Source of the DNA: Ligustrum vulgare
Taxonomy: Eukaryota; Streptophyta; Magnoliopsida; Lamiales; Oleaceae
Assembly (NCBI GenBank): GCA_963555705.1
Contig: OY743183.1
Coordinates: forward strand, 44,753,466-44,817,465
DNA: 64,000 nucleotides
Direction: 5' to 3'
Shown here one piece after another: positions 43,435-54,921 of this stretch (its first letter is position 1; each line of letters begins with the position of its first letter). Under the pieces are notes generated by a model. That model was not told the DNA's origin, ran no database searches, and saw nothing but the letters and a program-made list of their open reading frames with translations. Made by a program: the position numbers and the translations under genes.

Positions 43435-44941
43435 TGTTGACCTATGACTATTCACGTATATATTGTTTTGATTATAACAAACAAGATCACAAGATCTCTT
43501 GTATTAATAATGGTTTCAATTATTGAGTTTTATCATATATGTGTCATTTGGATACTCCGAGATCAAAATTGTCATTCATTGAAGTACAAAGCAATCATAA
43601 AAGAGATTTGAAGTGAACAAGATCGTCGAAGACCGAAGTTTAAAGCTTTAGAAGATTTATGTTGAAAAATTTAAACTCATTTGTAAAGGTATCGACTCAT
43701 CAATTTTTAGCAAGTCTATAAAGCTTAAAATTATTTCTAGAAATCACTAATAGCATAAAAATGATTTTTCAAATCATAACATAAAATAGTTTTTGGAAAA
43801 AATAAACTTTTTGATGTAAACATAAAAATTTCAAAATTTCCTTTTTCGGTCGACCGAAACACACCTGATCGACCGAAACTCTGATCAACCGAAAATGTTT
43901 GCTCAACCGAAAGTCTAACGGCTCAAATAGTATAACGGCTAGTTTTGAACTTTCGGTCGACCGAAAGTGTAGAAATGGTCGACCGAAACTTCCTGCAGCT
44001 CAATTTCTTGATTTATAAATAGCCACTTCTCTTGCATTCATTTCTACGAACTTACAAGAGCATTTAAGAGAGAAAATCATTGAGCTTACTTTGTTTTACA
44101 ATCTATATCATTTATTGCAAAGAATTTCTTGATTGATCAAAACTATTTCATATCTTTATCAAGAATTCTATTTTGTAGAAAACTCAATACTCTTACTTCA
44201 TTATTGATCATTGATTGAGTTCATCATCACCAAACACTTATTGAAGTGAAAATCTCTCTTCATACTTAACTAAGTATTATTTGGAAAGAGAGATCATTGG
44301 TTGAAAAATTTTGATTCAAGCAAAACTATCTCATATCATTTTTCAAAGTTTTCATAAACACTTGAGTTTTAAATATGTACTATCTATTGAAGTGTTATCC
44401 TAAAACTCTCAAAATACTTGACTTGATCATATCATTTGTTAAGAGAGTTTATTCAATTGTAAAACTCTCATTTGTATTTCGCTTATGGTTTCGAGATCTT
44501 TGTGAAAACTCGATTGTAAAGGATAGGTGCTCCTTGTTGTAAAGTCACCTAAGGATTCGATACTCCTTATTGTAAGTTATCAATATAGTGGATTTGGCCT
44601 TGCTCGTGACGGAGAGCTCGGTAACGGATGACGTAGATCACGTTGGTTGATTGAACCTCCCTAAATCGCGTTTGCAATCTCTTATTCCTTTTACTTACTT
44701 GCATTGCACTTACTCTATTCTATCAATTTATATTGTGCAACACTATATCTAAGTGTTATACTTGCTTTATCAATTAAATTCATACATTTATAGCACACTA
44801 CATTGATAGTTAAGTTACTTGCAATACTAAGTGCTCATACTTATACCCATTGGTTTTTAAGTTTAAGATTATTTATCGAAAAAGTTTTATAAACCAATTC
44901 AACCCCCCCCCCCTTCTTGGTTAGTTTATCTTGGGCTAACA
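43435..44941 (+). repeat. 3' LTR of the Copia element
   Basis: 1507 bp copy of 34929-36427. Most differences fall in the first third. A C run near its end is longer (about 11 versus 6). The GGTCGACC array is conserved, with one half-site intact here (GATCAACCGAAAA) that is mutated in the 5' copy. Confidence 0.95.
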
Positions 44942-44946
44942 TCTGC

Positions 44947-45500
44947 CCTCTTCTAAGCTCTCCTTTGTTGTTTTTATGGCAGCTATGAATAAAAAAAAAA
45001 AAAATTTTATATATCGGTGCAAGCCAAAAGACCACATATGGAAATGCTCATCGTTGATTTTTTTAATACAGTTTTTATTCTATTACTTGAAATTTACGTA
45101 AGGAAATACCACAGTAAATATTATATATTTATATTTATTTTATTTCAAATTTTACCTACGGAAACGTTACGATGGTAACTCACAAGCTGCCCGACAAATA
45201 CTCAAAAGATACTTTCAATCACAAACCAAATGTGTTTTTGATTATAAATATCATTACATTGTTATCCTAAAATATAATCAACTATCCTTTAACGAGACAT
45301 GTTAAAAGAAAATCTTCATGTAATTTGATTGTGAAAACAAACTCTTTTAAGTGTATCTTACATAAGTTGAATGCTTTTGGCCTTATAATCAAGTTTATCT
45401 ATCCTTGTCGTGTGTAATTTTAGCAGACTTGAGATGTGATATGCACAGATAATGGATGCTAAACCTACTAGATGTTATTTATATAGGATTTAAGGAAAAA
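44947..45500. other. Spacer between the Copia element and the LINE relic
   Basis: The first part continues the sequence interrupted by the Copia element. An A run lies at 44990-45004. Nothing coding is recognised. Confidence 0.4.
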
Positions 45501-45991
45501 TTACAAAGAGATTTCTCTAAAATGAAGTAATCCGAACTAAAATGTAAAGCTGCTGGAATATTATCAAAGATGATCTTGTTGATGCAGTTAGTGATTTATA
45601 TAAAGGAAAAATAATATCTGAAGGAGCAACTATGACTACCATTATTCTAATTCCCAAAAATGAAGATGCTGCTACCTAGAAAGAATACAGACCAATCAGT
45701 CTTTGTAATTTGATAAGCAAAATTATGTCCAAGGTGATGCCCATGATACTGAACAAAGTTCTTCCTAAAATTATCTCACAAGCCTAGAGTGGTTTTACCA
45801 ATAAAGAACATCACAGGCAGATTGTGGAGGCCAGTACTAGATTTCAAAAATAGGAGTTGCCAATGATGTATCTGGGAGTCCCTTCATTCAAAGGTCACAA
45901 GAAAATCTTTCCCTTTAAGGGATTATTAACCAAAATTAGAAATAGACTCTTGGGTTGGGAACATAAATGGATTTCTGCTGGAGGTAGATTA
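45500..45991 (+). pseudogene. L1-type LINE reverse transcriptase relic, left half
   Basis: Frames read LIPKNEDAAT, then EYRPISLCNLISKIMSKVM and LPKIISQA*SGFT, the hallmark region of plant L1 reverse transcriptase, with two in-frame stops. A deletion then joins this to MMYLGVPSFKGHKKIF and RNRLLGWEHKWISAGGRL, the segment after the polymerase domain. The active-site FADD-type motif is lost in the deletion. At 45991 the sequence is broken by the Gypsy element and resumes in frame at 56541. Confidence 0.82.
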
Positions 45992-47019
45992 TGTAGCGAA
46001 CAAGAAATTTTATTATTATAAAAGTTAAATTTATTAAAATGAGTCGCTACGACTTCACGTAATTTCTAAGAAAAACATGTTCGTCTAGCCATATTAAAAT
46101 TTTAAAATTTTAAATAAAGAAATTTAAATTCATTTAAATCTTTAGGTCCAATTTGCAATTTTAAACTTGTCAAAAATCATTATTTCATTTAAAACTCAAA
46201 TCTTTATTTTAATCCAATAATCAAATTCTAATGTTTAATAATATTATTATTGTTGTTAAACTCTCAATCAAGATAAAGTGTAACTCCCAGCCAATCCAAA
46301 TTGTTAAGGTAGACTCATTCTTAATAATTGATTTTAGCTATGATGTGCATGTGAAATGCAATTATGTGATTTATTCATATGTTAGTATGAATTAAGACGA
46401 GACAAAGTTATGATATTATATGTGCTATAACTTACATGCATCATTGCAAGTTCAGACGAGACGAAGCTACTTTTACGCACTTATGTGATATATGATATGA
46501 TGTTATGCCAAGAAAATGTTTAGCATGGTTTGCATGTTTATGTGTAATTTCATAGTATAAAGTTAATTACTTCGTAATGAGTTTACTGAGTATTTCTTTG
46601 AAATACTCATTCCGTTATCAATATTTTTTGCAGACTCTAGAGACGGTGGCGAATGATGGATAAGTGTGGCAAAGGATGAATAAACGATTTATTTTAAAGT
46701 TTTAAATTTACATTTTCTATGCTAAGCTTGAATTGATGTTCTAATCGAATGTTTAATATTTTGAATTTATTACCGTCGGAAGTTTTTTTATAAAAAAATT
46801 ATGTGAGCTTAACATTTCAATTATTTTCCACTCAATTATTATTATTTAGGATAATTGTTTGAATTTTTTATGAGATTTAGACAAAAAAGGAGGAGATTAT
46901 ATCCAAAATAAGTAGAAAGGAAACGAGTTCGAGCATCATGGGAAATAAGTAAATGAAGCTTAATTTAAGAAATGTTTTCATAGTAATTTTGGTTCTCAAA
47001 TTTAGAAGATGATGTTACA
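45992..47019 (+). repeat. 5' LTR of the Gypsy element, internally deleted
   Basis: Matches 52023-52340 and then jumps, at a short AATTxTTAA/AATTTGAG overlap near 46305, to sequence matching 55857 onward. About 1.2 kb is therefore missing relative to the 3' LTR. Similarity fades after about 46850; the end at GATGTTACA (47019) is a best guess. No clear primer binding site follows. Confidence 0.7.
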
Positions 47020-47143
47020 GAACCCTAAACAGTGAATTTTTAGCTTACTTGTCGTTCCGACCAGTGCCACATGCTACAATATCAGATCATATATTCATAT
47101 ACCACGTCTTACGTCAGGACGCCATAGCTGACAGCTTTAGACG

Positions 47144-47500
47144 ATGGATACACAGTTCATCAACCATCTTTTGTTGACGTTTCCGATAGATCAACGACAT
47201 CAAGCTACTCAGTTTTGTGATGATGTAAAAAGACATTTTGGTGAGAATGTAAGTTTTCAGACAATGTTTGATGAGTTTTTGATGTGTTGGAAAAGCTACG
47301 GAGCCCCTGCCCCTGTACCAGGGCCAGAAGTAATTACTATTCCTGACGACGAAGATGAGGATGAGCTGTTAGTGGCATTTGACGTTGAATTAGGGATTTA
47401 TGATTATACCCCTAGCTCGCCAGCGTACTCACCATGGTTTAACTTTTGTTCCCCACCGGCTGCACCACCATCTGGCGGAAATAGTTGGCTCGATGAGTAG
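47144..47500 (+). CDS. 118-residue ORF upstream of the Gypsy gag, unrecognised
   Basis: The frame is open from ATG to TAG in the leader of an otherwise decayed element. The first half (FPIDQRHQATQFCDDVKRHF, then FQTMFDEFLMCWKSYG) looks like a compact alpha-helical protein. The second half is acidic (PDDEDEDELLVAFDVE) and then Ser/Pro/Tyr-rich (YDYTPSSPAYSPW). Chromoviruses usually have only leader sequence here, so this could be a captured or lineage-specific accessory ORF, or a chance frame. I do not recognise a family. Confidence 0.35.
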   Translation: MDTQFINHLLLTFPIDQRHQATQFCDDVKRHFGENVSFQTMFDEFLMCWKSYGAPAPVPGPEVITIPDDEDEDELLVAFDVELGIYDYTPSSPAYSPWFNFCSPPAAPPSGGNSWLDE

Positions 47501-47703
47501 AGTGGATTAGCAGTAGTTAGTTTTAGTATTTCCATTCTAGTTATATCTTTTAATTCGATGTATCCTCACTTGAAGAACTTCTGAGTGATTAATAAAGATA
47601 TTTTTTTTTCTTTTAATTTTTATTTGAGTTGAGTACATTATCATGATGTTGGGTTTATGAATAGAGAAGTTAAAAATATCTTTTGCTTCACTTTTAAAGG
47701 AAA

Positions 47704-48660
47704 ATGTCTAGACGTGGAAATAGAAATGTTGTGGAACAAGCTACCCCAAAACAGGGGTCCACAGCCCAGTCCACTGTTATTATAGATTTGCTCCAGGCTG
47801 TACAAGATATGAGGCAAGCTCCAGCAGCTCCCATAGTGCCAATCATTGAGCAATTTAGAAGGTACTGTCCGCCTACCTTTGATGGCAGAAATGGTCCACT
47901 CGCTGTGGAAGAATGGCTACAAACTATCAATAAAATCTTCAGGCACTTATCCTGCCCTGAGGGTAGGAAGATTTTATGTGCTGAGTTTATGTTGGTTGGA
48001 AGAGCCAGATTTTGGTGGGAGTCTGCATCGAGGACTAGAACAGAAGAAGAACAAGCGGCTTTGACATGGGAGGAATTCAAAGCTGAGATCAAAGATACAT
48101 TTTTTTCCCAAGCTCTCTGGGACCATAAAGAGACAGAGTTCCTATGCTTAATACAAGGAGATATGTACGTAACAGATTATGAGAGAACGTTTGAGGAGTT
48201 GTCATGATATGCTCCACATCTGGTGGAGACTGAGGTTAAAAGTGCCCGTCAGTTTAAGAGAGGCCTACGTTCGGGGATCCAACAGATCGTTAGTTCACAT
48301 GAATTTCCACATACAAAGAGGTCATGAAGAAAGCTCAAGTTGTAGCTTATGCCGGAATAAAGCTTGGCAATGAGGGAATTCAAAAAAATGCAAAATCTCA
48401 GGGTAAGAGGAAGTGAAATGGTCCGAATCAGAACCAGGACAGGAACTATGTACCCAACAAGAAGACGAACTCAGGACCTACTAAGGGTTAAGCAACTAGA
48501 AACATACCACCTTGTCCTAAGTGTTCGAAGATGCACAAAGGAGAGTGTCTATTAGGAAAGTGAGTGTGCTACAAGTGTGGTCAACCGAGTAATTTTGCTT
48601 TCAATTGCCGCAATCCACCAGCACAAGGCGTCAATCAAAAGAAGAACGTAGACTAGTATA
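47704..48660 (+). pseudogene. gag: Gypsy Gag with zinc knuckle, broken
   Basis: The ATG at 47704 opens 168 codons. The capsid signature FRRYCPPTFDGRNGPLAVEE, then LVGRARFWWES and TWEEFKAEIKDTFFSQ, is typical of plant Gypsy Gag. A TGA at 48205-48207 interrupts ELSxYAPHLVETE, where a one-base change from an Arg codon is likely. Further shifts follow. Near 48565-48610 the zinc knuckle reads CYKCGQPSNFAFNC, with Asn where the metal-binding His should be, so even a repaired frame would lack a proper knuckle. Confidence 0.85.
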
Positions 48661-48675
48661 AGAAGGGAAAAGCTA

Positions 48676-49131
48676 GTGTTCGCTATGGATGCTGCCGAAG
48701 ATTCTGACGTGATCACAAGTATACTATCTATTTTCGGTATTCTTGTTTATGTCTTGATAGATTCGGGTGCCACACATTCTTTCATTTCTGATGCATGCCT
48801 ATCTAAACTAGATTTATTTGGAGAGAGAACTGGTATTATACTTGAGGTTAGTTTACTGTCAGGAGGAACCATTGAGATTGATAAGATAGTTAAGGCTATG
48901 AAAATAGATTTCGATGGCCAAATACTTGAGGCAGATTTCAACATAATTCAGATAAGAGATTTTGATATTATTCTAGGGATGGACTGCTTGAGTATAAATT
49001 TTGCTGCTATTTTGTGCCATAAGAAGGAAGACGTGTTCCGTAAGAATGGCGAAGAAGTTTCAAATTCTATGGGTCGAGAACTAAGGCACTTCCTTGCCTT
49101 ATTTTGGCTTTTTAAGCAGAAAAACTTCTAG
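48676..49131 (+). pseudogene. Gypsy protease region
   Basis: In the same frame as gag. VLIDSGATHSFIS carries the aspartic-protease DSGA motif, followed by GMDCLSINFAAILCHKKE, typical of chromovirus protease and linker. The frame then stops at 49131, before the reverse transcriptase, which continues in another frame. Confidence 0.8.
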
Positions 49132-49189
49132 TCAAAAGAAATTATCAAGGCTATCTAGTTAGCCTTTAAGACAAACTGACTAAGAAAAT

Positions 49190-50550
49190 TTCATTGGAGT
49201 CAGTGCCAGTTGTGTGCGATTATGGCGATGTTTTTCCAGAAGACCTACTAGGCATTCCACCTGATAGGCAATTGGAATTTGTTATCGATCTAGTGCAGGG
49301 AGTTGCCTCTGTTTCTAAGGCTCCTTATCGTATGGCACCGAAGGAGTTGTAAGAACTGAATGTTCAGCTGGAGGAACTTCTAGAGAAGGGTTTCATCAGG
49401 CCGAGTGTGTCTCCTTGGGGAGCACCTGTGCTATTTGTGAAGAAGAACAATGGTAGTATGAGAATGTGCATTGATTATCGAGAACTCAACAAGTTGACAA
49501 TAAAGAATAAGTATCCATTACCCAGGATCGAAGACTTATTCGACCAACTAAAGGGTGCTGCTATTTTCTTGAAAATGGACCTTGAGGTCAGGCTACCATC
49601 AACTAAAGATCAAGTAGTCTAACGTACTAAAGACAACGTTTAGAAAACGATATGGACATTATGAGTTCACAGTGACATCGTTCGGTCTCACGAATGCACT
49701 CTCGGTATTCATGAACTTGATGAATCGAATTTTCCATTAGTATTTGGATAAATTCATCATTGTCTTCATCAATTACATTTTAGTCTACTCCAAGAATTCC
49801 AAGCAACATAAGGAACATTTGAAGATTGTACTGGAGACACTGTGAGCAGAAAAATTGTATGCCAAATTCAAGAAATGTGAATTTCGGCTAGAGAAGATAG
49901 GTTTTCTATGTACATTGTCACAATCAAAGGCATTGAAGTTGATCATTCTAAGGTCGAGATGGTGACTAATTGGGCTACGTCCACAAATGCTAGTGATGTG
50001 AGAATTTTTCTAGGATTGGCAGGTTATTATCGACAGTTCAAGAAGGTTTCTCTAAGATAACTGATCCCATGACTTAGTTGACACGGAAAGGTGTCAAATT
50101 TCAATAGATTGAATAGTGTGAACGAAGCTTCCAAGAGCTGAAAAATAGACTGGTTTCAAGACCACTGTTGACGGTACCCAATGGGACTGACGGTTTTCCT
50201 ATTTATAGCGATGCCTCCAAACATGGATTGAGATGTTTTTTAATGCAAAAAGGTAAGGTAGTTGCCTATGCTTCGAGGAAATTAAAGCTATATGAACAAA
50301 ATTATTCTACACATGATCTGGAGCTAGCAGCAGTATTGCAATCCTTGAAGATTTGGCGATACTATTTATATGGGAGTAAATGTAAGATTTACAACGATCA
50401 TAAGAGTCTCAAATATTTCTTCACTCAGAAGGAATTGATTATGAGACAACGCTGGTAGCTTGAGTTGGTAAAGGATTATGACTGCACTATTCTTTACCAC
50501 CTGGGTAAAGCCAATAGGGTTGCAGATGCATTAAGTAGAAAGGATGTTGG
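49190..50550 (+). pseudogene. Gypsy reverse transcriptase and RNase H, several frameshifts
   Basis: The reverse transcriptase reads [52 protein letters not shown] and FLKMDLEV, then shifts to [17 protein letters not shown]. The position of the YxDD active site reads [11 protein letters not shown], so both catalytic aspartates are gone. RNase H follows in another frame ([48 protein letters not shown]), separated by a TAG from YHLGKANRVADALSRK. These domains would copy element RNA into DNA. Here they are fossil. Confidence 0.87.
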
Positions 50551-50559
50551 ACAATTATC

Positions 50560-52011
50560 AGCTTTGGGAACAATGCAAGATCAGCTAAATCGAGATTTTC
50601 AGAATATGAGGATTAAAGTGCGAGCCCCATCGACCCAAAGTTCTAGTAAATTGACAAACTTAACCGTTAAGCCAGACTTAAGAGGTCAGATTGAGACGAC
50701 TCAAGAGGGTGATAAGTTCTTGAAAAAGATTAGAACTGAAGTTGGAATGGATAAGAAAATAGGTTTTGAGATTTCCCCTGATAAAGCACTTGTGTTCAAG
50801 GGTCGTCTTTATGTGCCAAAAGATGATCAAATCAGAAGTGAGATAATGAAGGAAGCCCATTCAGCACCGTATGCAGCTCATCCAGGAGGGATGAAGATGT
50901 ATCGTGATCTGCGTGATACATTCTAGTGGAGGAATATGAAGGGTAGCATTGCAAAATCTGTCTCACGCTACATGGTCTGTCAGCAAGTCAAGGCTGAATA
51001 TCAGAGACCATCAGGATTGTTAAATCCTTTGGATATACCAGAATGGAAGTGAGAGAAAATCACCATGGACTTTGTCACAGGTTTTCCAAGATCAACGAGA
51101 GGGCACGATACAATCTGGGTTATTGTGGACCAACTTACGAAGACAGCTCACTTCCTTCCAGTTTGAATGACTCTCGGTGTAGATCAGTTGATACAAATAT
51201 ATGTTAGAGAGATTATTCGATTTCATGGAGTTCCAGTGTCCATTGTTTCATACAGATATTCGAGATTTACCCTGAGATTTTGGAAGAGCTTACAAACGGC
51301 TATGGGTACTAAATTAAATTTTAGTACTACTTATCATCCCTAGACTGACGGATAGTCCAAGCTCACAATTCAGATTTTGGAAGATATGCTTAGAACTTGT
51401 GTCTTAGATCTAAGCGGTAATTGGGAGACTCACATGCCATTGGTAGAGTTTGCCTACAATAGAGGTGATTGAGAAGATCAGACTAAGGATTAAAGCTGCT
51501 CAAGATAGACAGAAGAGCTATGCCAATAAGAGGATGAAAGACTTGGAATTTCAACTTGGAGAGAAAGTATTGTTGAAAGTGGCTCCGATGAATGGAACTT
51601 TCTGTTTTGGTAAGAGGGAAATTAAGGCCTCGATATATTAGACCGTTTGAGATATTGGAGCAAGTAGAAAACGTGGCTTATTGTTTGGCTTTACCGCCAG
51701 AACTTTCTCCTGTACATAATGTTTTTTACGTTTCCCTATTAAGGAAGTATGTACATGATCCTAGTCATGTGGTGAACTTCCAGTCTATTTCGATTCTGAA
51801 GAATCTATCATATGAGGAAGTACCTATGGCTATAATTGATAGAAAACTTCATGTCTTAAGAAACAAAGAGATTTCCTTAGTCAATGTCCAGTTGGGTAAA
51901 CACAATAGTGATGAGGCTACCTGGGAAAAGGAAGAAGAAATTTTAGACAAGTACCCAGACATTATAGACCAAGTGAGTATAAGTTTAATTTCGAGGACGA
52001 AATTATTTTAA
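50560..52011 (+). pseudogene. Gypsy integrase with chromodomain-like tail
   Basis: The H2C2 zinc region is seen as EAHSAPYAAHPGGMKMYRDL and MVCQQVKAEYQ. The core has TMDFVTGFP (first Asp kept), but the second catalytic position reads SIVSYRYSRFT (Asp to Tyr), and the expected Glu region reads TDG*SKLTIQ. A gap of roughly 50 residues occurs near 51465, where EFAYN jumps to VIEKIRLRIKAAQDRQKSYA. The C-terminal part (51592-52011) is open: RPRYIRPFEILEQVENVAYC, then LSYEEVPMAIIDRK and DEATWEKEEEIL, the chromodomain-type tail of chromoviruses, which can steer integration to marked chromatin. Confidence 0.85.
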
Positions 52012-52022
52012 GGGGGGAAGGT
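52009..52022 (+). promoter_or_regulatory. Polypurine tract of the Gypsy element
   Basis: AAGGGGGGAAGGT ends where the TGTAGCGA of the 3' LTR begins. Confidence 0.85.
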
Positions 52023-52583
52023 TGTAGCGACTGAGAACTTTTATTATTATAAAAGTTAAATTTATTAAAATGTGTCGTTGCGACTTCACCCAATTTCTAA
52101 GGAAAACATGTTCGTTTAGCCATATTAAAATTTTAAGAATTTTAAGAAAGAAATTTAAATTCATTTAAATCTTTAGGTCCAATTTGCAATTTTAAACTTG
52201 TCCAAAATCATTATTTCATTTAAAACTCAAATCTTTATTTTAATTCAATAATCAAATTCTGATTTTTAATAATAATATTATTGTTGTTAAACTCTCAATC
52301 AAGACATAGTGTAACTCCCAGCCAATCCAAATTCTTAACCCCAAAATTTCAGGCAATAAATCCATACGTGTAACTCCCTAATTCATATTCAAAACTCCAA
52401 AACGTCTCTCATTCATTTTTCTCCTCATTCATGTCCTTATTTATGTTTAAAATTAGAGAATTTTAATCCCAAACCAGCATATAAGTCATCTCTTTTCTTC
52501 CACTCAATTGCCCTCACGTTGTAAAAATATTGGGTAAGTTTCCCTATTTCTTCTACCTCTACACACAACCAGTATACACAAAC

Positions 52584-54921
52584 TATAATGTCCCAAATTC
52601 CGTTGACTCGGATTGCTACTAAAGTCCAAATTTTAATTAAATAGTCATTTTCAATAAACGTCAAATACGTAATATTTTTTTTCGAAAACAATAACAAGCA
52701 AAAATAAGTTGCGGAAGCGTATTTGATTAAAATAATTAAATTTTCAATATCAAACATAATGAATGAGCAGTCAAACTTTCAAAATAATAAGATTCAAAAT
52801 TCATTTGAAAAAATAGAAAATGATTGCTAAAAATACTAGTTTAAAAGAAAATTATAAATTAAAATGGATTGTCATTTAATTTCAAGATCGCCTTGCTCAT
52901 TGCCATGCATCGCCGAGCTCCTTAACTTGGAAGGGCGGGAAAAGTGGGGTGAGCATAATGAATTATATTCAGTGAAGATACAACAATTAATCCAGGTTAA
53001 ATCCAAACATGCAAATCCAATTATGAAAATCATGTGAAAAAAAAAAATTCTATTGATTTGTGTACTGTGGGGCAACCTCAAGGACCCATGTTTGATCCTG
53101 GACCTATTTACGATCCCCGACAACGTAGTATTAGAGCTAATTAGAATTGTGCACTGTGGGCAACCCAATGACCCACTTTTGATCCCGAATATATTTACGG
53201 TCCCTGAAAACCTTTTTCAAAACATGGAAGCAATATATCACAATTAAAATCACACATCAAGAAATAACATGAATAAAATAACCACAGTTGTTTTAATGTA
53301 AACCCCACCTCAAAGTCTGGAAATTTTCTAGAAATTGAACAAGATGTGAAGCTAAAGTACTTTTAGACTATTCTCGCGACTTCGTCTACCCAAAAGAAAA
53401 TAAATCTTAAATTAGTAATTTGGGAATTAAAAGTTTTAAAACGAATTTAAATGTTCAGGGACTAATTTGAGAACAAAGTTGAATTTGAAAAGTTTTGGGG
53501 ATTGAATTGAAAATCAAACATAGTTGGAATTTTAAAAGAGTTGGGACTGAAATAAAACATTTTAAAGCTAAAAGGGCTGAAGAACTTATTTTAGAAAGTC
53601 AGGAGTTGAAGTAAAATAATTTTAAAACTTGGGATCGAATTAAAATACTCTCAAAGAATGGGGACTTAAAGGGATAAATTAAATAAATCAAAATTAAAAC
53701 AAATGTCTCTCTCTCTTTCATTCGGATTCAACGGAGGAGATAGGAGAGAGAGAGAAAGGATTAGGCCACTTCATGGTTCAACGCCACTGCCAGCGGGAAA
53801 AACGCCGTCAGTTGGCGGCGGAGAGTGCTAGTGACAAATTACAAAAAAGGGGAATGGTCGGGATCAATTTTGTGTAAAAATCGAGGCTTGGTTGGGAGGT
53901 TTTTCAGAGCTGCGATTTTCGGACGTACTCCGGTTGAAGCGGCCGACGATTAAGGTGAGTGTTTGGGTCAATTTATTTTCTTGGTTGCTTTGGATTTTGA
54001 TTGAGGATTAGTGTTTTGGTTTGTTTTGGATGTGAGGCAGTGGCGGTCTTTGAGGTGATTGGTGGCGGTGGGTGAGTTGCAAGGTGTTGAAACTGGAGAG
54101 TTCGGTGGGTTGGTTTGAGTGGTTGCAACTGACTGTTTGGGCAATAGCGGTGGTTTCCGTTTGGGTGATGGTGGTGCAGTTTGGTTGCTTTAGGTTCGGA
54201 CAATAGTGGCGGGTTGGTGGTGGTGTTTTGAGTTTGTGGTTTGATTGATAGGTGTAGTCGGCGTTGAAGGTGTTGCACGAAGTGGCTGAATGGTGGTTGT
54301 CAAAAATCGAATTTGGTTAGCTTGTGGTTCGATGGCTGTGGTGGGATTTCTCAGTTTGGGTGGTGTTGATGGTGGAATTGGTGTTGGCTTTGACTTTTGG
54401 ATGCTGAAGGTTTAGGATAGGCAGTTGGCTATGGGAAGAAATTGGTAAAAATTGTTTGAGGGATGAAAATCATACCTGAGTTTTCTGCTTGGTTGTGTCG
54501 TGAGTAAATTGAAGGCTGGCTTGGGGATATATAGATTGACATAGTGGGTATTGTAGTTGAAATAGAGTTGTGAATGATTGGACATGATAAGAATAAACCA
54601 TGACAACTTCTAACGGGATAAAGATTGTATTTAAAAGATAATTTTTGAATTGAAAATTGATTTAAATAATTTTGGAAATTAAAATAGTTATATTTTTGGA
54701 ATTAAAAACGATTTTTTGGATTTAAATAATTTTAGAAACTCGGAATTGGCTTAAAATCGAATTGGACTCAATTTATATCTTTGGCTCGAAATACTCAACA
54801 TGGCTAGACGAATACGCTTAAATTTTGAAAATGGGGAAAATTATAACGACACGTTTTTATTTGAAAATTGAGAAATAAAATATTTATTTAACATTTAACT
54901 TGAAAATTTTTGGTTGTTATA
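52584..54921 (-). mobile_element. Solo LTR with TA...TA ends, Gypsy-like, minus strand
   Basis: A 2338 bp insertion with complementary ends TATAATGTCCC and GTTGTTATA and the 5 bp duplication CAAAC on both sides (52579-52583 and 54922-54926). On the minus strand it begins TATAACAACC and ends GGGACATTATA, one of the rare non-TG/CA LTR terminus types. Inside, read on the plus strand, GGGGTGAGCATAATG resembles the antisense LTR motif of the nested elements at 9.85-26 kb. Two tandem units of about 89 bp start TGTACTGTGG and TGCACTGTGG (53061 and 53150). No coding sequence. Confidence 0.7.
53061..53215. repeat. Two-unit tandem repeat, about 89 bp, in the TA...TA solo LTR
   Basis: Shared blocks are CTGTGGGxCAACC, GACCCAxxTTTGATCC and ATTTACGxTCCC. 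Such units are frequent in Gypsy LTRs near the antisense GTGAGC motif. Confidence 0.75.

Larger units (their letters stand above)
34929..44941 (+). mobile_element. Ty1/Copia retrotransposon, SIRE/Maximus-like, structurally complete
   Basis: Two LTRs (1499 and 1507 bp, differing at roughly two dozen positions by eye) begin TGTTGACC and end GGGCTAACA. The duplication TCTGC flanks the element exactly (34924-34928 and 44942-44946). A tRNA-Met primer site follows the 5' LTR and a polypurine tract precedes the 3' LTR. Internal order is gag, protease, integrase, reverse transcriptase, RNase H, then a third ORF. The long third ORF after pol, a Gag with two zinc knuckles and the Met primer site fit the SIRE/Maximus lineage. 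Pol is defective, so the copy is not autonomous, while gag and the third ORF are open. Confidence 0.93.
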
